DNA from: Noviherbaspirillum humi
Lineage (GTDB): Bacteria; Pseudomonadota; Gammaproteobacteria; Burkholderiales; Burkholderiaceae_D
Assembly: GCF_900188095.1 (NCBI RefSeq)
Contig: NZ_FZOT01000002.1
Coordinates: 186,001 to 250,000, forward strand
Direction of reading: 5' to 3'
Length of the DNA: 64,000 bases
The position numbers and the translations under genes were made by a program. The notes beneath the pieces are model-generated. The model saw only the letters and a list, made by a program, of their open reading frames with translations, was not told where the DNA came from and did not search any database. Positions 8,874 through 15,912 of the stretch are shown piece by piece; positions within the stretch are counted from its first letter, which is position 1; the number at the start of each line of letters is the position of its first letter.

Positions 8874-9986
8874 CTACTGAGCCGGCTTTTCCAGATAGCC
8901 GGTGACTTCCAGGTCGAAGCCGGTCATGGAAGGCATCTTGCGCGGGTTGGCCAGCAGCTTCATGCGGCACACGCCGATGTCGCGCAGGATCTGTGCGCCG
9001 ATGCCGTAGGTACGCAGATCCATGCGGGCGGCGCGCTGCTGGGGCTGGTTGTTCGAATTGTTGAGGGCGTCGAACTGGGAGAACATCTGCTCGGCCGACT
9101 CCTCGCAGTTCAGAAGCACCACTACGCCGCTTTCGCTGGCCTGAATGGTGGCCATGGCGGCGGCGATATTCCAGGAATGGGTGGTGGCTTCGGTCTCGAG
9201 CAGGTCGAGGATGGACACCGGCTGGTGCACCCGCACCAGGGTTTCGCGCTTGGGCTCGATGTCGCCATGCACCAGCGCCAAGTGCGCGCCGCCGCTCGGC
9301 TTGTCGCGATAGGCAATGGCGCGGAACTCGCCGTGCGGCGTGCGCATGGCGCGCTCGCCGATGCGCTCGACGATGCTTTCGTTCTGGCTGCGGTAATGGA
9401 TCAGGTCGGCGATGGTGCCGACCTTCAGATTGTGCTCCTGGGCGAACTCGATCAGGTCCGGCAGGCGTGCCATGGTGCCGTCGTCCTTCAGGATCTCGCA
9501 GATCACGGCGGCCGGCATCAACCCGGCCAGCTCGGCGAAATCGCAGCCGGCCTCGGTATGGCCGGCGCGCATCAGCACCCCGCCCTTCTGTGCCTTGAGC
9601 GGGAAGATATGGCCAGGCTGGACGATGTCGCTCGGCTTCGCGTTGCGCGCCACTGCAGCCTGGACGGTCTTGGCGCGATCGGCGGCGGAAATGCCGGTGG
9701 TCACGCCCTCGGCCGCCTCGATGGAAACGGTGAAGGCGGTGCCGTAAGCGGTGCCGTTGCGGCTGGTCATCATCTGCAGGTTGAGCTGGTTGCAGCGCTC
9801 TTCGGTGAGCGTCAGGCAGATCAGTCCGCGGCCGTACTTGGCCATAAAATTGATCGCTTCCGGCGTGACGAACTCGGCGGCGAGAACCAGATCGCCTTCG
9901 TTTTCCCTGTCTTCCTCGTCGACGAGGATGACCATGCGGCCGGCGCGTAGCTCGCTGATGATTTCTTGTGTGGTTGAAATGGACAT
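8874..9986 (-). CDS. ribBA: RibBX-type 3,4-dihydroxy-2-butanone-4-phosphate synthase with degenerate GTP cyclohydrolase II-like domain
   Basis: 370 residues. The N-terminal about 200 residues form a complete DHBP synthase ([11 protein letters not shown] near residue 22, the TAYGTAF segment, [17 protein letters not shown]), which makes the four-carbon donor for RibH. The C-terminal half aligns with GTP cyclohydrolase II, but the segment that should hold the zinc cysteines (C-x10-C-x-C) reads [18 protein letters not shown] and has none. That fits the RibBX variant known in Proteobacteria, in which the second domain is not a working RibA. A separate ribA should exist elsewhere. The integrated element now lies upstream of this gene, cutting it off from ribD-ribE. 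I saw no FMN riboswitch in 9987-10168. Confidence 0.9.
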   Translation of the reverse strand: MSISTTQEIISELRAGRMVILVDEEDRENEGDLVLAAEFVTPEAINFMAKYGRGLICLTLTEERCNQLNLQMMTSRNGTAYGTAFTVSIEAAEGVTTGISAADRAKTVQAAVARNAKPSDIVQPGHIFPLKAQKGGVLMRAGHTEAGCDFAELAGLMPAAVICEILKDDGTMARLPDLIEFAQEHNLKVGTIADLIHYRSQNESIVERIGERAMRTPHGEFRAIAYRDKPSGGAHLALVHGDIEPKRETLVRVHQPVSILDLLETEATTHSWNIAAAMATIQASESGVVVLLNCEESAEQMFSQFDALNNSNNQPQQRAARMDLRTYGIGAQILRDIGVCRMKLLANPRKMPSMTGFDLEVTGYLEKPAQ

Positions 9987-10168
9987 GATTCGGATCCTGG
10001 GTAGCCCGCTATTCTAATGGATTTGAAGAGAATCCCCGACGCAATGCGGCAACCGCATGGGAAAACGGTGGCAGCAAGGCTGCGCGCCCTGCCTGCCGTG
10101 AACCCACCGGATTGGCGCCGAATAAGGGTGCGAACCGGCTGTAAACGGAAAGGATTGCCGGCGATGCG

Positions 10169-10234
10169 TTAGCCGGCGTCAGTGTCGCCGTGGGCGCGTA
10201 AGGAAATCATCCGCTCGACGTAGCGCGCAATTAC
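10169..10234 (-). pseudogene. Displaced 3' tail of ribE
   Basis: Read on the minus strand this segment translates as VIARYVERMISLRAHGDTDAG and stop. The ribE gene 12.8 kb away ends LIARYVERMLSLSQVD. The shared IARYVERM and the DNA identity (22 of 24 bases) show that 10169-10231 is the original end of ribE, left behind when the element integrated. It has no start codon and is not expected to be expressed as a gene. Confidence 0.9.
10208..10231. repeat. Left attachment site
   Basis: CATCCGCTCGAC followed by GTAGCGCGCAAT; it repeats 23041-23064 with two mismatches. It lies inside the ribE coding frame (residues IARYVERM). The sequence to its left is chromosomal ribE tail, and to its right is element DNA. 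Confidence 0.88.
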
Positions 10235-10280
10235 GTTCACGATTCCGCAACTATTTGTTCTCACTGGATTTTTACGAAAT

Positions 10281-10310
10281 ACGGTAAAAATGTACCGTAG
10301 AAAATACCGT
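10281..10310. repeat. TACCGT hexamer array, left end
   Basis: Three copies of one hexamer: ACGGTA (10281-10286, inverted), TACCGT (10293-10298) and TACCGT (10305-10310), with 12-base periods. The same hexamer recurs at the right end. This is likely an arm-type binding site for the integrase or the AlpA-like protein. Confidence 0.7.
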
Positions 10311-10653
10311 GGAATTTTATAAGCACATGAGACAACTCATTTGGATACTTGATACCAACTGAGACCGTGCAAAATTTTTAGTGTCCAACCATGACGCTCA
10401 GCATCGGCAAAAACCGCACATGGTATACTAACAACTTCTTGGTGCATCTCGGTCGCTACTTACCGAATAAACCAAGATGACCAGATATGCCGGCTTGCCG
10501 TGTACATGCGTGGCAATGCAACCGGCAAGTCGTTTGGTACCCATTCTCGGTCGCCCGAACAACTGCGGCCATAACCCCGATCGTACGACCGCCTATCCTC
10601 TAGCTGCCACGCTTGCGGATAGCTTCTCCGCTGTTTTTTATAATTAGGCATCC
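10311..10653. other. Gene-free left end of the element with two predicted hairpins
   Basis: I find no convincing coding region here. After a TATACT (10424-10429) come two hairpins. 10438-10476 has nested stems CTTGGT/ACCAAG and TCGGT/ACCGA. 10494-10529 has CTTGCCG/CGGCAAG. A small RNA or a leader is possible, but no family is recognised. The short minus-strand reading frames across 10460-10848 have no family resemblance. Confidence 0.35.
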
Positions 10654-10700
10654 GATACCTCGGAGGGGAGCGTTCGTCCGTTCGCTCTCCAGGAGGTATC
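10654..10700 (+). promoter_or_regulatory. Hairpin sequestering the ribosome-binding site of the 10704 gene
   Basis: GATACCTC (10654-10661) pairs perfectly with GAGGTATC (10693-10700). Inside, 10665-10672 pairs with 10683-10690 over eight positions, one of them G-U, around a 10-base loop. The Shine-Dalgarno GGAGG (10692-10696) lies in the paired strand, 7 bases before the ATG. In RNA this would block initiation until melted or unwound. Confidence 0.7.
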
Positions 10701-10703
10701 CAC

Positions 10704-11372
10704 ATGAAGCATGACTATCTCGTACAAAGGTTTCATCCAAATTTGAGCATCGGCTTTGAGCCGTCCGTCTTGCGTGGCAAGCAGCTAATGCCAATCCATT
10801 GCCAGCAAGGGGGCTGGGACAGCGCATGCGGCGCACATGCGGCTGCAACCGCTATGGCACTGACTGGCGAAATCCATGACGTGGCCGTGCTGTCGGAGCG
10901 GCGCAATGGTGTGGCAGCGCGGTTGTGGAAAGCTGCGCGAGCAAAATACTTTGACGGCGTAACCGTAGATGAGCTAGCAGCGATGATCGAAGACATGGGC
11001 ACGGAAAGAAAAATTACTGTCTGCGCCGGACGACACGCAAAATGTCTAGATTTCGTGCTTGCGCAGTTCAACCGAGGAAGCGCGGTAATCATTAGCTGGC
11101 ATAGCCGGCGCGGCCAACAACATCATTTTTGTACAATCATTGGCACCGAAGGCCGACAGCGTGGAAGTGACTTCACGCCAACTACTCTTCTGTGTTTAGA
11201 CCCGTCGCTTGAGGCCCCGTGGATGAGTTGCTATAACAGCCGGCTGGAATTCACTGCACATCCTCCACCGCGTAACGCATCCTATGTCCGGTATCGGTGT
11301 GCGGATGGCACAAAGCTGGCGGTGACATTGACGAGTGCACTGGCAATCGGAAGCACGGCTGGAAACGCATAG
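10704..11372 (+). CDS. Papain-like cysteine peptidase-like protein (C39-like fold)
   Basis: 222 residues, start at 10704 behind AGGAGG. No signal peptide or membrane segment is seen, so it is probably cytoplasmic. A papain-type order of residues is visible: Gln34/35 and Cys42 in QQGGWDSACGAHAAATAMA, His140/141 in QQHHFCTIIG, and Asp166 in LCLDPS. This resembles C39-like or BtrH-type cysteine peptidases, but no named family is recognised and the substrate is unknown. It is the first gene inside the left end of the element, transcribed inward, and its Shine-Dalgarno is buried in a strong hairpin. A role as a peptidase toxin or in element defence is only a guess. Confidence 0.6.
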   Translation: MKHDYLVQRFHPNLSIGFEPSVLRGKQLMPIHCQQGGWDSACGAHAAATAMALTGEIHDVAVLSERRNGVAARLWKAARAKYFDGVTVDELAAMIEDMGTERKITVCAGRHAKCLDFVLAQFNRGSAVIISWHSRRGQQHHFCTIIGTEGRQRGSDFTPTTLLCLDPSLEAPWMSCYNSRLEFTAHPPPRNASYVRYRCADGTKLAVTLTSALAIGSTAGNA

Positions 11373-11448
11373 GCATGCAAACCGTGTTTCCATCTAAATA
11401 TGATTGTTAGTCACCCTACTAAGTGGACGACGTATCCATTTCGTAGAA

Positions 11449-11476
11449 TCAGCAGCACGTACGTACGTGCTGCTGA
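11449..11476. repeat. 28-bp perfect palindrome
   Basis: The half-site TCAGCAGCACGTAC is followed directly by its reverse complement, with no spacer. It lies between the peptidase-like gene and the kinase gene, 15 bases before two tandem 23-bp repeats. There is no T-tract, so it is not a standard intrinsic terminator. It could be an operator, a cruciform or a processing site. Confidence 0.85.
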
Positions 11477-11490
11477 ACGTTCATTCAATA

Positions 11491-11536
11491 CGGTCAATAA
11501 ACGTGCAACTCTTCGGTCAATAAACGTCCAACTCTT
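11491..11536. repeat. Two tandem 23-bp repeats upstream of the kinase
   Basis: 11491-11513 and 11514-11536 differ at one base (CGGTCAATAAACGTGCAACTCTT against ...CGTCCAACTCTT). They are about 80 bases upstream of the kinase start and just before a possible -10 TATACT. Two helical turns of spacing suggest paired protein-binding sites. Confidence 0.85.
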
Positions 11537-11618
11537 TGACTGCAACACTTAACCCTGTTCCGCTGCAAGCTATACTAAGAGGTTAACATCTTGCAAAGTA
11601 GCCATAGCGAGTTTCACA

Positions 11619-14510
11619 TTGGAAAATCAGAACAAAACCACTCGGGACAAACACGGTTACCCAGCAACTTTTCAAGTCGCGGTAGCACTAGCTGCAATCC
11701 AAGCAAAAGAAAGTGTTGCTGAAATTGCGCAGCGGTATGGCGTCAACGTGGATCTGGTCGGGCAATGGAAAGCCCAATTACTAGATGGTGCAGTCAATGT
11801 CTTCATCGAAGAAAGTCCCAATCTTCTTAGCAATAGAGAGATTTCGCGTAACGACCTAGCCCTAACTATTGCGGAAAACTCTACACAAGGGTTTGCCATG
11901 ATGGATGAGCACGGTTACTGCATCTATGCCAATCGTGCGTGGTTACAGATGACTGGCTACACGGCTGCGGAGATTGGTTCGATGCCCTTGCACGACCTGG
12001 TGCACCATCACTATCCCGATGGACGCCCGTATCCAATGAATGAATGCCCGATCGACCGTGCGTTGCCTGAAAACTTTGAAGTCCGCGCGCATGAAGACTT
12101 ATTTTTTCGCAAAGACGGCAGTACCTTTTCGGTGATGTGTGCCGCAAGTCCAATTTTCAAGCATGGTCGTCCGATCGCGACTGCAATTGAAATTCGCGAC
12201 ATTACCGAAAAGATGCGTATTGACGACGAACTCCGTAGAGTCTCTGAACGTCAGGCGTTCCAGCTTAAGATGGCAGAAAGTCTGCGTGCTTTAGCTAAGC
12301 CGAATGAAGTCATGAAAGCAGCAAGTCGCTTAATTGGCGAGCATTTCGGTGTAGGGAGGGTTGGCTACGGCGAAATCGACCCAGCCGAGAAGACCGTCAG
12401 TGTGCATGACGACTGGACAAATGGCGCGATGGCTAGCTTGGCTGGAGAATCCAGACCATTAGAAAGCTTTGGGCCGACCATCATCAATGAATTAAGAAGT
12501 GGCAGAACATTACGCTTGGACGATATGGCCGAGGACCAGCGTTCTGCTCCGTATGCAGCCGGATATGCCAGTATCGGCGTGTGCTCAATGCTTGCTGTTC
12601 CATTGATAGAAGATCATCGCCTTACGGCAATACTGTACTTGCATGAATCTACGCAGCGCCCTTGGACTGATGAAGAAATCACGTTGGTAGAAGACGTGGC
12701 GCGGCGCACATGGGAAGCCGTCAAGCGAGCACGTGCAGAAGAGGACTTACGCGACGAGACGCGCATTCTTGAACTACTGAACCAGACGGGCCAAATCGTT
12801 GCATCAACTTTGGACATGCAGACTTTGGTGCAGTCAATTACAGACACGGCTACGCAACTCAGTGGCGCACAGTTTGGCGCATTCTTTTACAGCACGAAAG
12901 ACGAGCAAGGCGATGTAATGTCCCTATTCACGCTTTCCGGCGCTCCACGTGAAGCATTCGAGCGGTTTGGTCATCCGCGCGCGACACCTCTCTTCGGCCC
13001 AACATTTAATGGACAGCCGCCAATTCGTAGTGACGACGTTACGAAAGATGCGCGTTATGGAAAATGGGAACCACACTATGGTATGCCGCCCAGGCATCCG
13101 CCAGTACGCAGCTATCTAGCCGTGCCAGTCGTTTCCCGCTCCGGAGAAGCAATTGGCGGTTTATTCTTTGGTCATTCCAGCATTGGTGTCTTTTCTGAAC
13201 GTACAGAACGGCTCATTGTGGCGGTGGCCGCGCAAGCTTCAGTTGCCATTGACAATGCGCGCCTATACGAACAAGCCCAAAGAGCAGCGGAAGAGCGCGA
13301 AAATTTGTTGCATCGAGAACGCTCTGCGCGCTCGGAGGCTGAGCGGTTAAGTCGGATGAAAGATGAATTCTTGGCCATGCTGGCACACGAACTACGCAAT
13401 CCTTTAGCACCAATTAGTAGTGCAGCCGAGCTTTTGAACATGCTTTATGCCAGTGAACCACGGGTGCACCAAACCAGCACGATCATCCGCCGTCAAGTTG
13501 CGCACATGACGCGGCTAGTTGATGACCTGTTGGATGTGTCGCGTGTCACACGCGATCTGGTCACACTTCATAAGAAGACACTAGATTTCCGCGATGTTAT
13601 TACAAGTGCATTATCTCAGGCGCAACCACTCATTGACGAAAAGCGGCATCGTGTAACACTGCAACTGCCACATGTCCCCATCTACGTCCATGGTGACGAA
13701 ACCCGGCTGGTACAAACAGTCGCAAACATTCTTAATAACGCGGCAAAGTACACGCCAGAAGCCGGCAACATTGTTCTGCAATTGGACGCTACGCCAAGCC
13801 AGCTTCAGTTACATATCAAAGATAACGGCACTGGCATTGCGTCCGAATTGCTGCCAGACGTGTTTGAGCTATTTACACAGGGAACCCGTACACTGGCGCG
13901 TTCACAAGGCGGATTAGGTCTAGGTCTTGCGCTGGTCAAGAAGCTGGTTGAGCTACATGGTGGTGGCGTCTCTGCATATAGTGCTGGAACCGGGCAAGGG
14001 AGTGAATTCACCATTGTTTTACCATTGGCAGCTTCCATGGCAGATGAATCCCACATTACTGACTTAACGAACAATGTCGGTCGTCAAGATGCACAAGACA
14101 CGCACGCGGCGGCGCTGCATTTGACCGTTATTGACGACAACATGGATGCGGCAAACGGGCTGGCGTCATTGCTTCGCGCCATTGGACACCGAGTCTCAGT
14201 CCATTACACAGCACAAGCTGCGCTGCGCCAAGCTGTGGTCGAAACGTCGCAAGTATTTCTAGTGGACATTGGATTGCCGGATATGGACGGCTATGAACTT
14301 GCGCGGCACTTGCGCGCCCTTCCACAAGTAGCGCACTCAACGCTTATTGCCGTCACCGGCTATGGACAAGCACAGGACCGGGAACGAAGCCAAGCCGCTG
14401 GCTTTTCTCATCATCTAGTCAAACCAGTTGATATGGTGGCTCTTGCTGCAATACTCGGCGAGGTGAGCATCACCACTGCCAATAAACCGATCAGCGTTAT
14501 AGAAAAGTAG
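11619..14510 (+). CDS. Hybrid histidine kinase with N-terminal transposase-type HTH
   Basis: 963 residues, no transmembrane segments. Order: an IS3-family OrfA-like helix-turn-helix (about 12-62; VAEIAQRYGVN, QWKAQLLDGA), PAS (about 75-200), GAF (about 215-370), GAF (about 385-550), HisKA with phospho-acceptor His590 in LAHELRNP, HATPase (N706/N707, DNGTGI 735-740, GLGLGL 765-770), and a receiver domain with Asp839/Asp840, phospho-acceptor Asp883 and Lys935. The start is TTG at 11619, supported by the HTH being in frame from residue 12. Sensor kinases do not normally begin with a transposase HTH, so it may bind DNA itself. A palindrome and tandem repeats lie directly upstream. The ligand is unknown. 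A small coupled gene follows after three bases. Confidence 0.9.
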   Translation: MENQNKTTRDKHGYPATFQVAVALAAIQAKESVAEIAQRYGVNVDLVGQWKAQLLDGAVNVFIEESPNLLSNREISRNDLALTIAENSTQGFAMMDEHGYCIYANRAWLQMTGYTAAEIGSMPLHDLVHHHYPDGRPYPMNECPIDRALPENFEVRAHEDLFFRKDGSTFSVMCAASPIFKHGRPIATAIEIRDITEKMRIDDELRRVSERQAFQLKMAESLRALAKPNEVMKAASRLIGEHFGVGRVGYGEIDPAEKTVSVHDDWTNGAMASLAGESRPLESFGPTIINELRSGRTLRLDDMAEDQRSAPYAAGYASIGVCSMLAVPLIEDHRLTAILYLHESTQRPWTDEEITLVEDVARRTWEAVKRARAEEDLRDETRILELLNQTGQIVASTLDMQTLVQSITDTATQLSGAQFGAFFYSTKDEQGDVMSLFTLSGAPREAFERFGHPRATPLFGPTFNGQPPIRSDDVTKDARYGKWEPHYGMPPRHPPVRSYLAVPVVSRSGEAIGGLFFGHSSIGVFSERTERLIVAVAAQASVAIDNARLYEQAQRAAEERENLLHRERSARSEAERLSRMKDEFLAMLAHELRNPLAPISSAAELLNMLYASEPRVHQTSTIIRRQVAHMTRLVDDLLDVSRVTRDLVTLHKKTLDFRDVITSALSQAQPLIDEKRHRVTLQLPHVPIYVHGDETRLVQTVANILNNAAKYTPEAGNIVLQLDATPSQLQLHIKDNGTGIASELLPDVFELFTQGTRTLARSQGGLGLGLALVKKLVELHGGGVSAYSAGTGQGSEFTIVLPLAASMADESHITDLTNNVGRQDAQDTHAAALHLTVIDDNMDAANGLASLLRAIGHRVSVHYTAQAALRQAVVETSQVFLVDIGLPDMDGYELARHLRALPQVAHSTLIAVTGYGQAQDRERSQAAGFSHHLVKPVDMVALAAILGEVSITTANKPISVIEK

Positions 14511-14513
14511 GTA

Positions 14514-14765
14514 ATGCAGCGATATACATCCGCGGAAGCAGCAAAGCTAGTTGACGAGTTGAGACAAGCTCGGGATGCACTTGCTTCGTCGCACCACGAC
14601 AGACAATGGTTCCGCCGCATTCATCGTAAAATTACGCAGTACGCGCTTGAACATGACCAAGTTGAAATCCTCTGGTCACTGGAAAACCAGTTCAAAGCCG
14701 GAAAAATCTCGTCCGAAGAGTTTGACTCCGCACTTCTACAGCTTCTGACCAGTCCGAATGGCTAG
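14514..14765 (+). CDS. Small protein coupled to the kinase, SHOCT-like C-terminus
   Basis: 83 residues starting three bases after the kinase stop, so translation is probably coupled. The N-terminus predicts an amphipathic helical hairpin. The C-terminus FKAGKISSEEFDSALLQLL resembles the SHOCT oligomerisation motif (helix, GxIsxEEF, helix). No enzymatic motif is present. Position suggests it works with the kinase, but that is inference. Confidence 0.6.
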   Translation: MQRYTSAEAAKLVDELRQARDALASSHHDRQWFRRIHRKITQYALEHDQVEILWSLENQFKAGKISSEEFDSALLQLLTSPNG

Positions 14766-14824
14766 AACAAATCCTTCCCAGTATTAGCTTGCCAGCTTGA
14801 TATGGCTGCATTCTAGAATAGTTT

Positions 14825-15175
14825 TCAAGCGTCCGTCAGCTTTAGAGAAACGGAGTTGATTGCGGCTATCAGATCGGCTTTAGTAACTTTATCAAGCTCA
14901 CTGTCTCTGTGGGTATCACCAGACAATCTTTGTCCAGCTACTCGTTGCAAATCGCTGATACAAAGCCGGAGCCATGCGTTGGTGGGCTGCACAATCGCAT
15001 TAACGTTGAGTGCAAGTGAACCTATTGCGTTAGCGAGATGTGTCCTCTGCTGCTCTGTCAACAAATCCCATTCTTCGTCAATGATGTGACGAATCAGCAC
15101 AATCAATTCTTTCCTTGTATTATTGATAACACCAACGTCATCCAACTGTGTCAAAAGAATATCTAAAGTAGCCAT
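14825..15175 (-). CDS. Hypothetical helical protein
   Basis: 116 residues from the ATG at 15175; a TTG two codons earlier is also in frame. It is predicted to be almost entirely helical and soluble, with no recognised motif. It faces the opposite way to the kinase pair on one side and the CBASS-like operon on the other, and shares an intergenic region of about 125 bases with the latter. I do not recognise a family. Confidence 0.5.
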   Translation of the reverse strand: MATLDILLTQLDDVGVINNTRKELIVLIRHIIDEEWDLLTEQQRTHLANAIGSLALNVNAIVQPTNAWLRLCISDLQRVAGQRLSGDTHRDSELDKVTKADLIAAINSVSLKLTDA

Positions 15176-15301
15176 AACCAAACAATTATTTCCAATGCGC
15201 CATGATGATACAGTATGGAAATACTAGGGAAAATTAGGCGCCTTTGTTGATAAACGTCAATAACGCCTTATCATGACTTAGCAACCAACCGTGAAGAATA
15301 G

Positions 15302-15910
15302 ATGGATAAACAAGCCTTACTGAAGCTGATTGCGGAAAGCAGCTACAACATCGGATTTGGTGCAAAAAAGCATTTCGCCACTTTTGACATAGTGGAAAAG
15401 GTTCCTGGCTGGATTGGATTAGCATCGTTGACTGCTGGTGTGCTTGCGCTGTTTATCAAAGAACTAGAAGAGAAGTATGTCACTGCAGCATTCACAATCC
15501 TTGGCATAGCAGCATTGACATTCAATTCTTACAATGAAAAGAAGGACCAATATAATCAAACCGGTATCGCATTGACCGGCAAGTTCCATGAACTAAGATC
15601 GCTTTACCAAACCGTAAAGTCCCTAACAGCCACTGTTGGCTTGACTCCTTACCTTGCAGAACACAGCCGAATTCAACAAGAAGCCCTGCAGTTTGGAATG
15701 AGCAAACACATTTTCTTGAGTGACTGGTACGCTCACATCAAGTTTTTCGGCCAAAGCCAAACCGATTGGATGGATGAGCAACTGCATTTTGGCTTTATTA
15801 AAGACAAGATACCATTCAGTGCCAAGGTTCTTTTTGTTGCTATTTCAATCCTCGTGGCTGCGCTATATCTGCCGAATGCTGTCGCCTATCTTAAAAACTT
15901 CTGCGGCTGA
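15302..15910 (+). CDS. SLATT-family membrane protein, predicted CBASS effector
   Basis: 202 residues. Two closely spaced transmembrane helices (about 34-52 and 59-75) follow a short N-terminus containing IGFGAKKHFATFDIVEKVPGW, the pattern seen in SLATT (SMODS- and SLOG-associating 2TM) proteins. A long soluble helical segment and a third hydrophobic helix (about 173-193) complete it. SLATT proteins are predicted pore-forming effectors triggered by nucleotide second messengers. Here the gene ends two bases before an SMODS nucleotidyltransferase, which supports that role. The start at 15302 has only a weak purine stretch (GAAGAA) upstream. Confidence 0.78.
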   Translation: MDKQALLKLIAESSYNIGFGAKKHFATFDIVEKVPGWIGLASLTAGVLALFIKELEEKYVTAAFTILGIAALTFNSYNEKKDQYNQTGIALTGKFHELRSLYQTVKSLTATVGLTPYLAEHSRIQQEALQFGMSKHIFLSDWYAHIKFFGQSQTDWMDEQLHFGFIKDKIPFSAKVLFVAISILVAALYLPNAVAYLKNFCG

Positions 15911-15912
15911 TA

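Noticed and set aside
9987-10168. FMN riboswitch upstream of ribBX
   Set aside because: I looked for the conserved RFN blocks (GGGTGAAATTCCC, ACCGGCGGT, GCCGACGGT) on the minus strand and did not find them.
10460-10848. Small minus-strand genes in the left end of the element
   Set aside because: The two overlapping frames have no family resemblance and run into the hairpin and the start of the peptidase-like gene.
11619-11805. Insertion sequence fragment (IS3 orfA) upstream of a kinase
   Set aside because: The HTH is in frame with the kinase without a stop, no inverted repeats or orfB are present, so it is treated as a domain of the protein.
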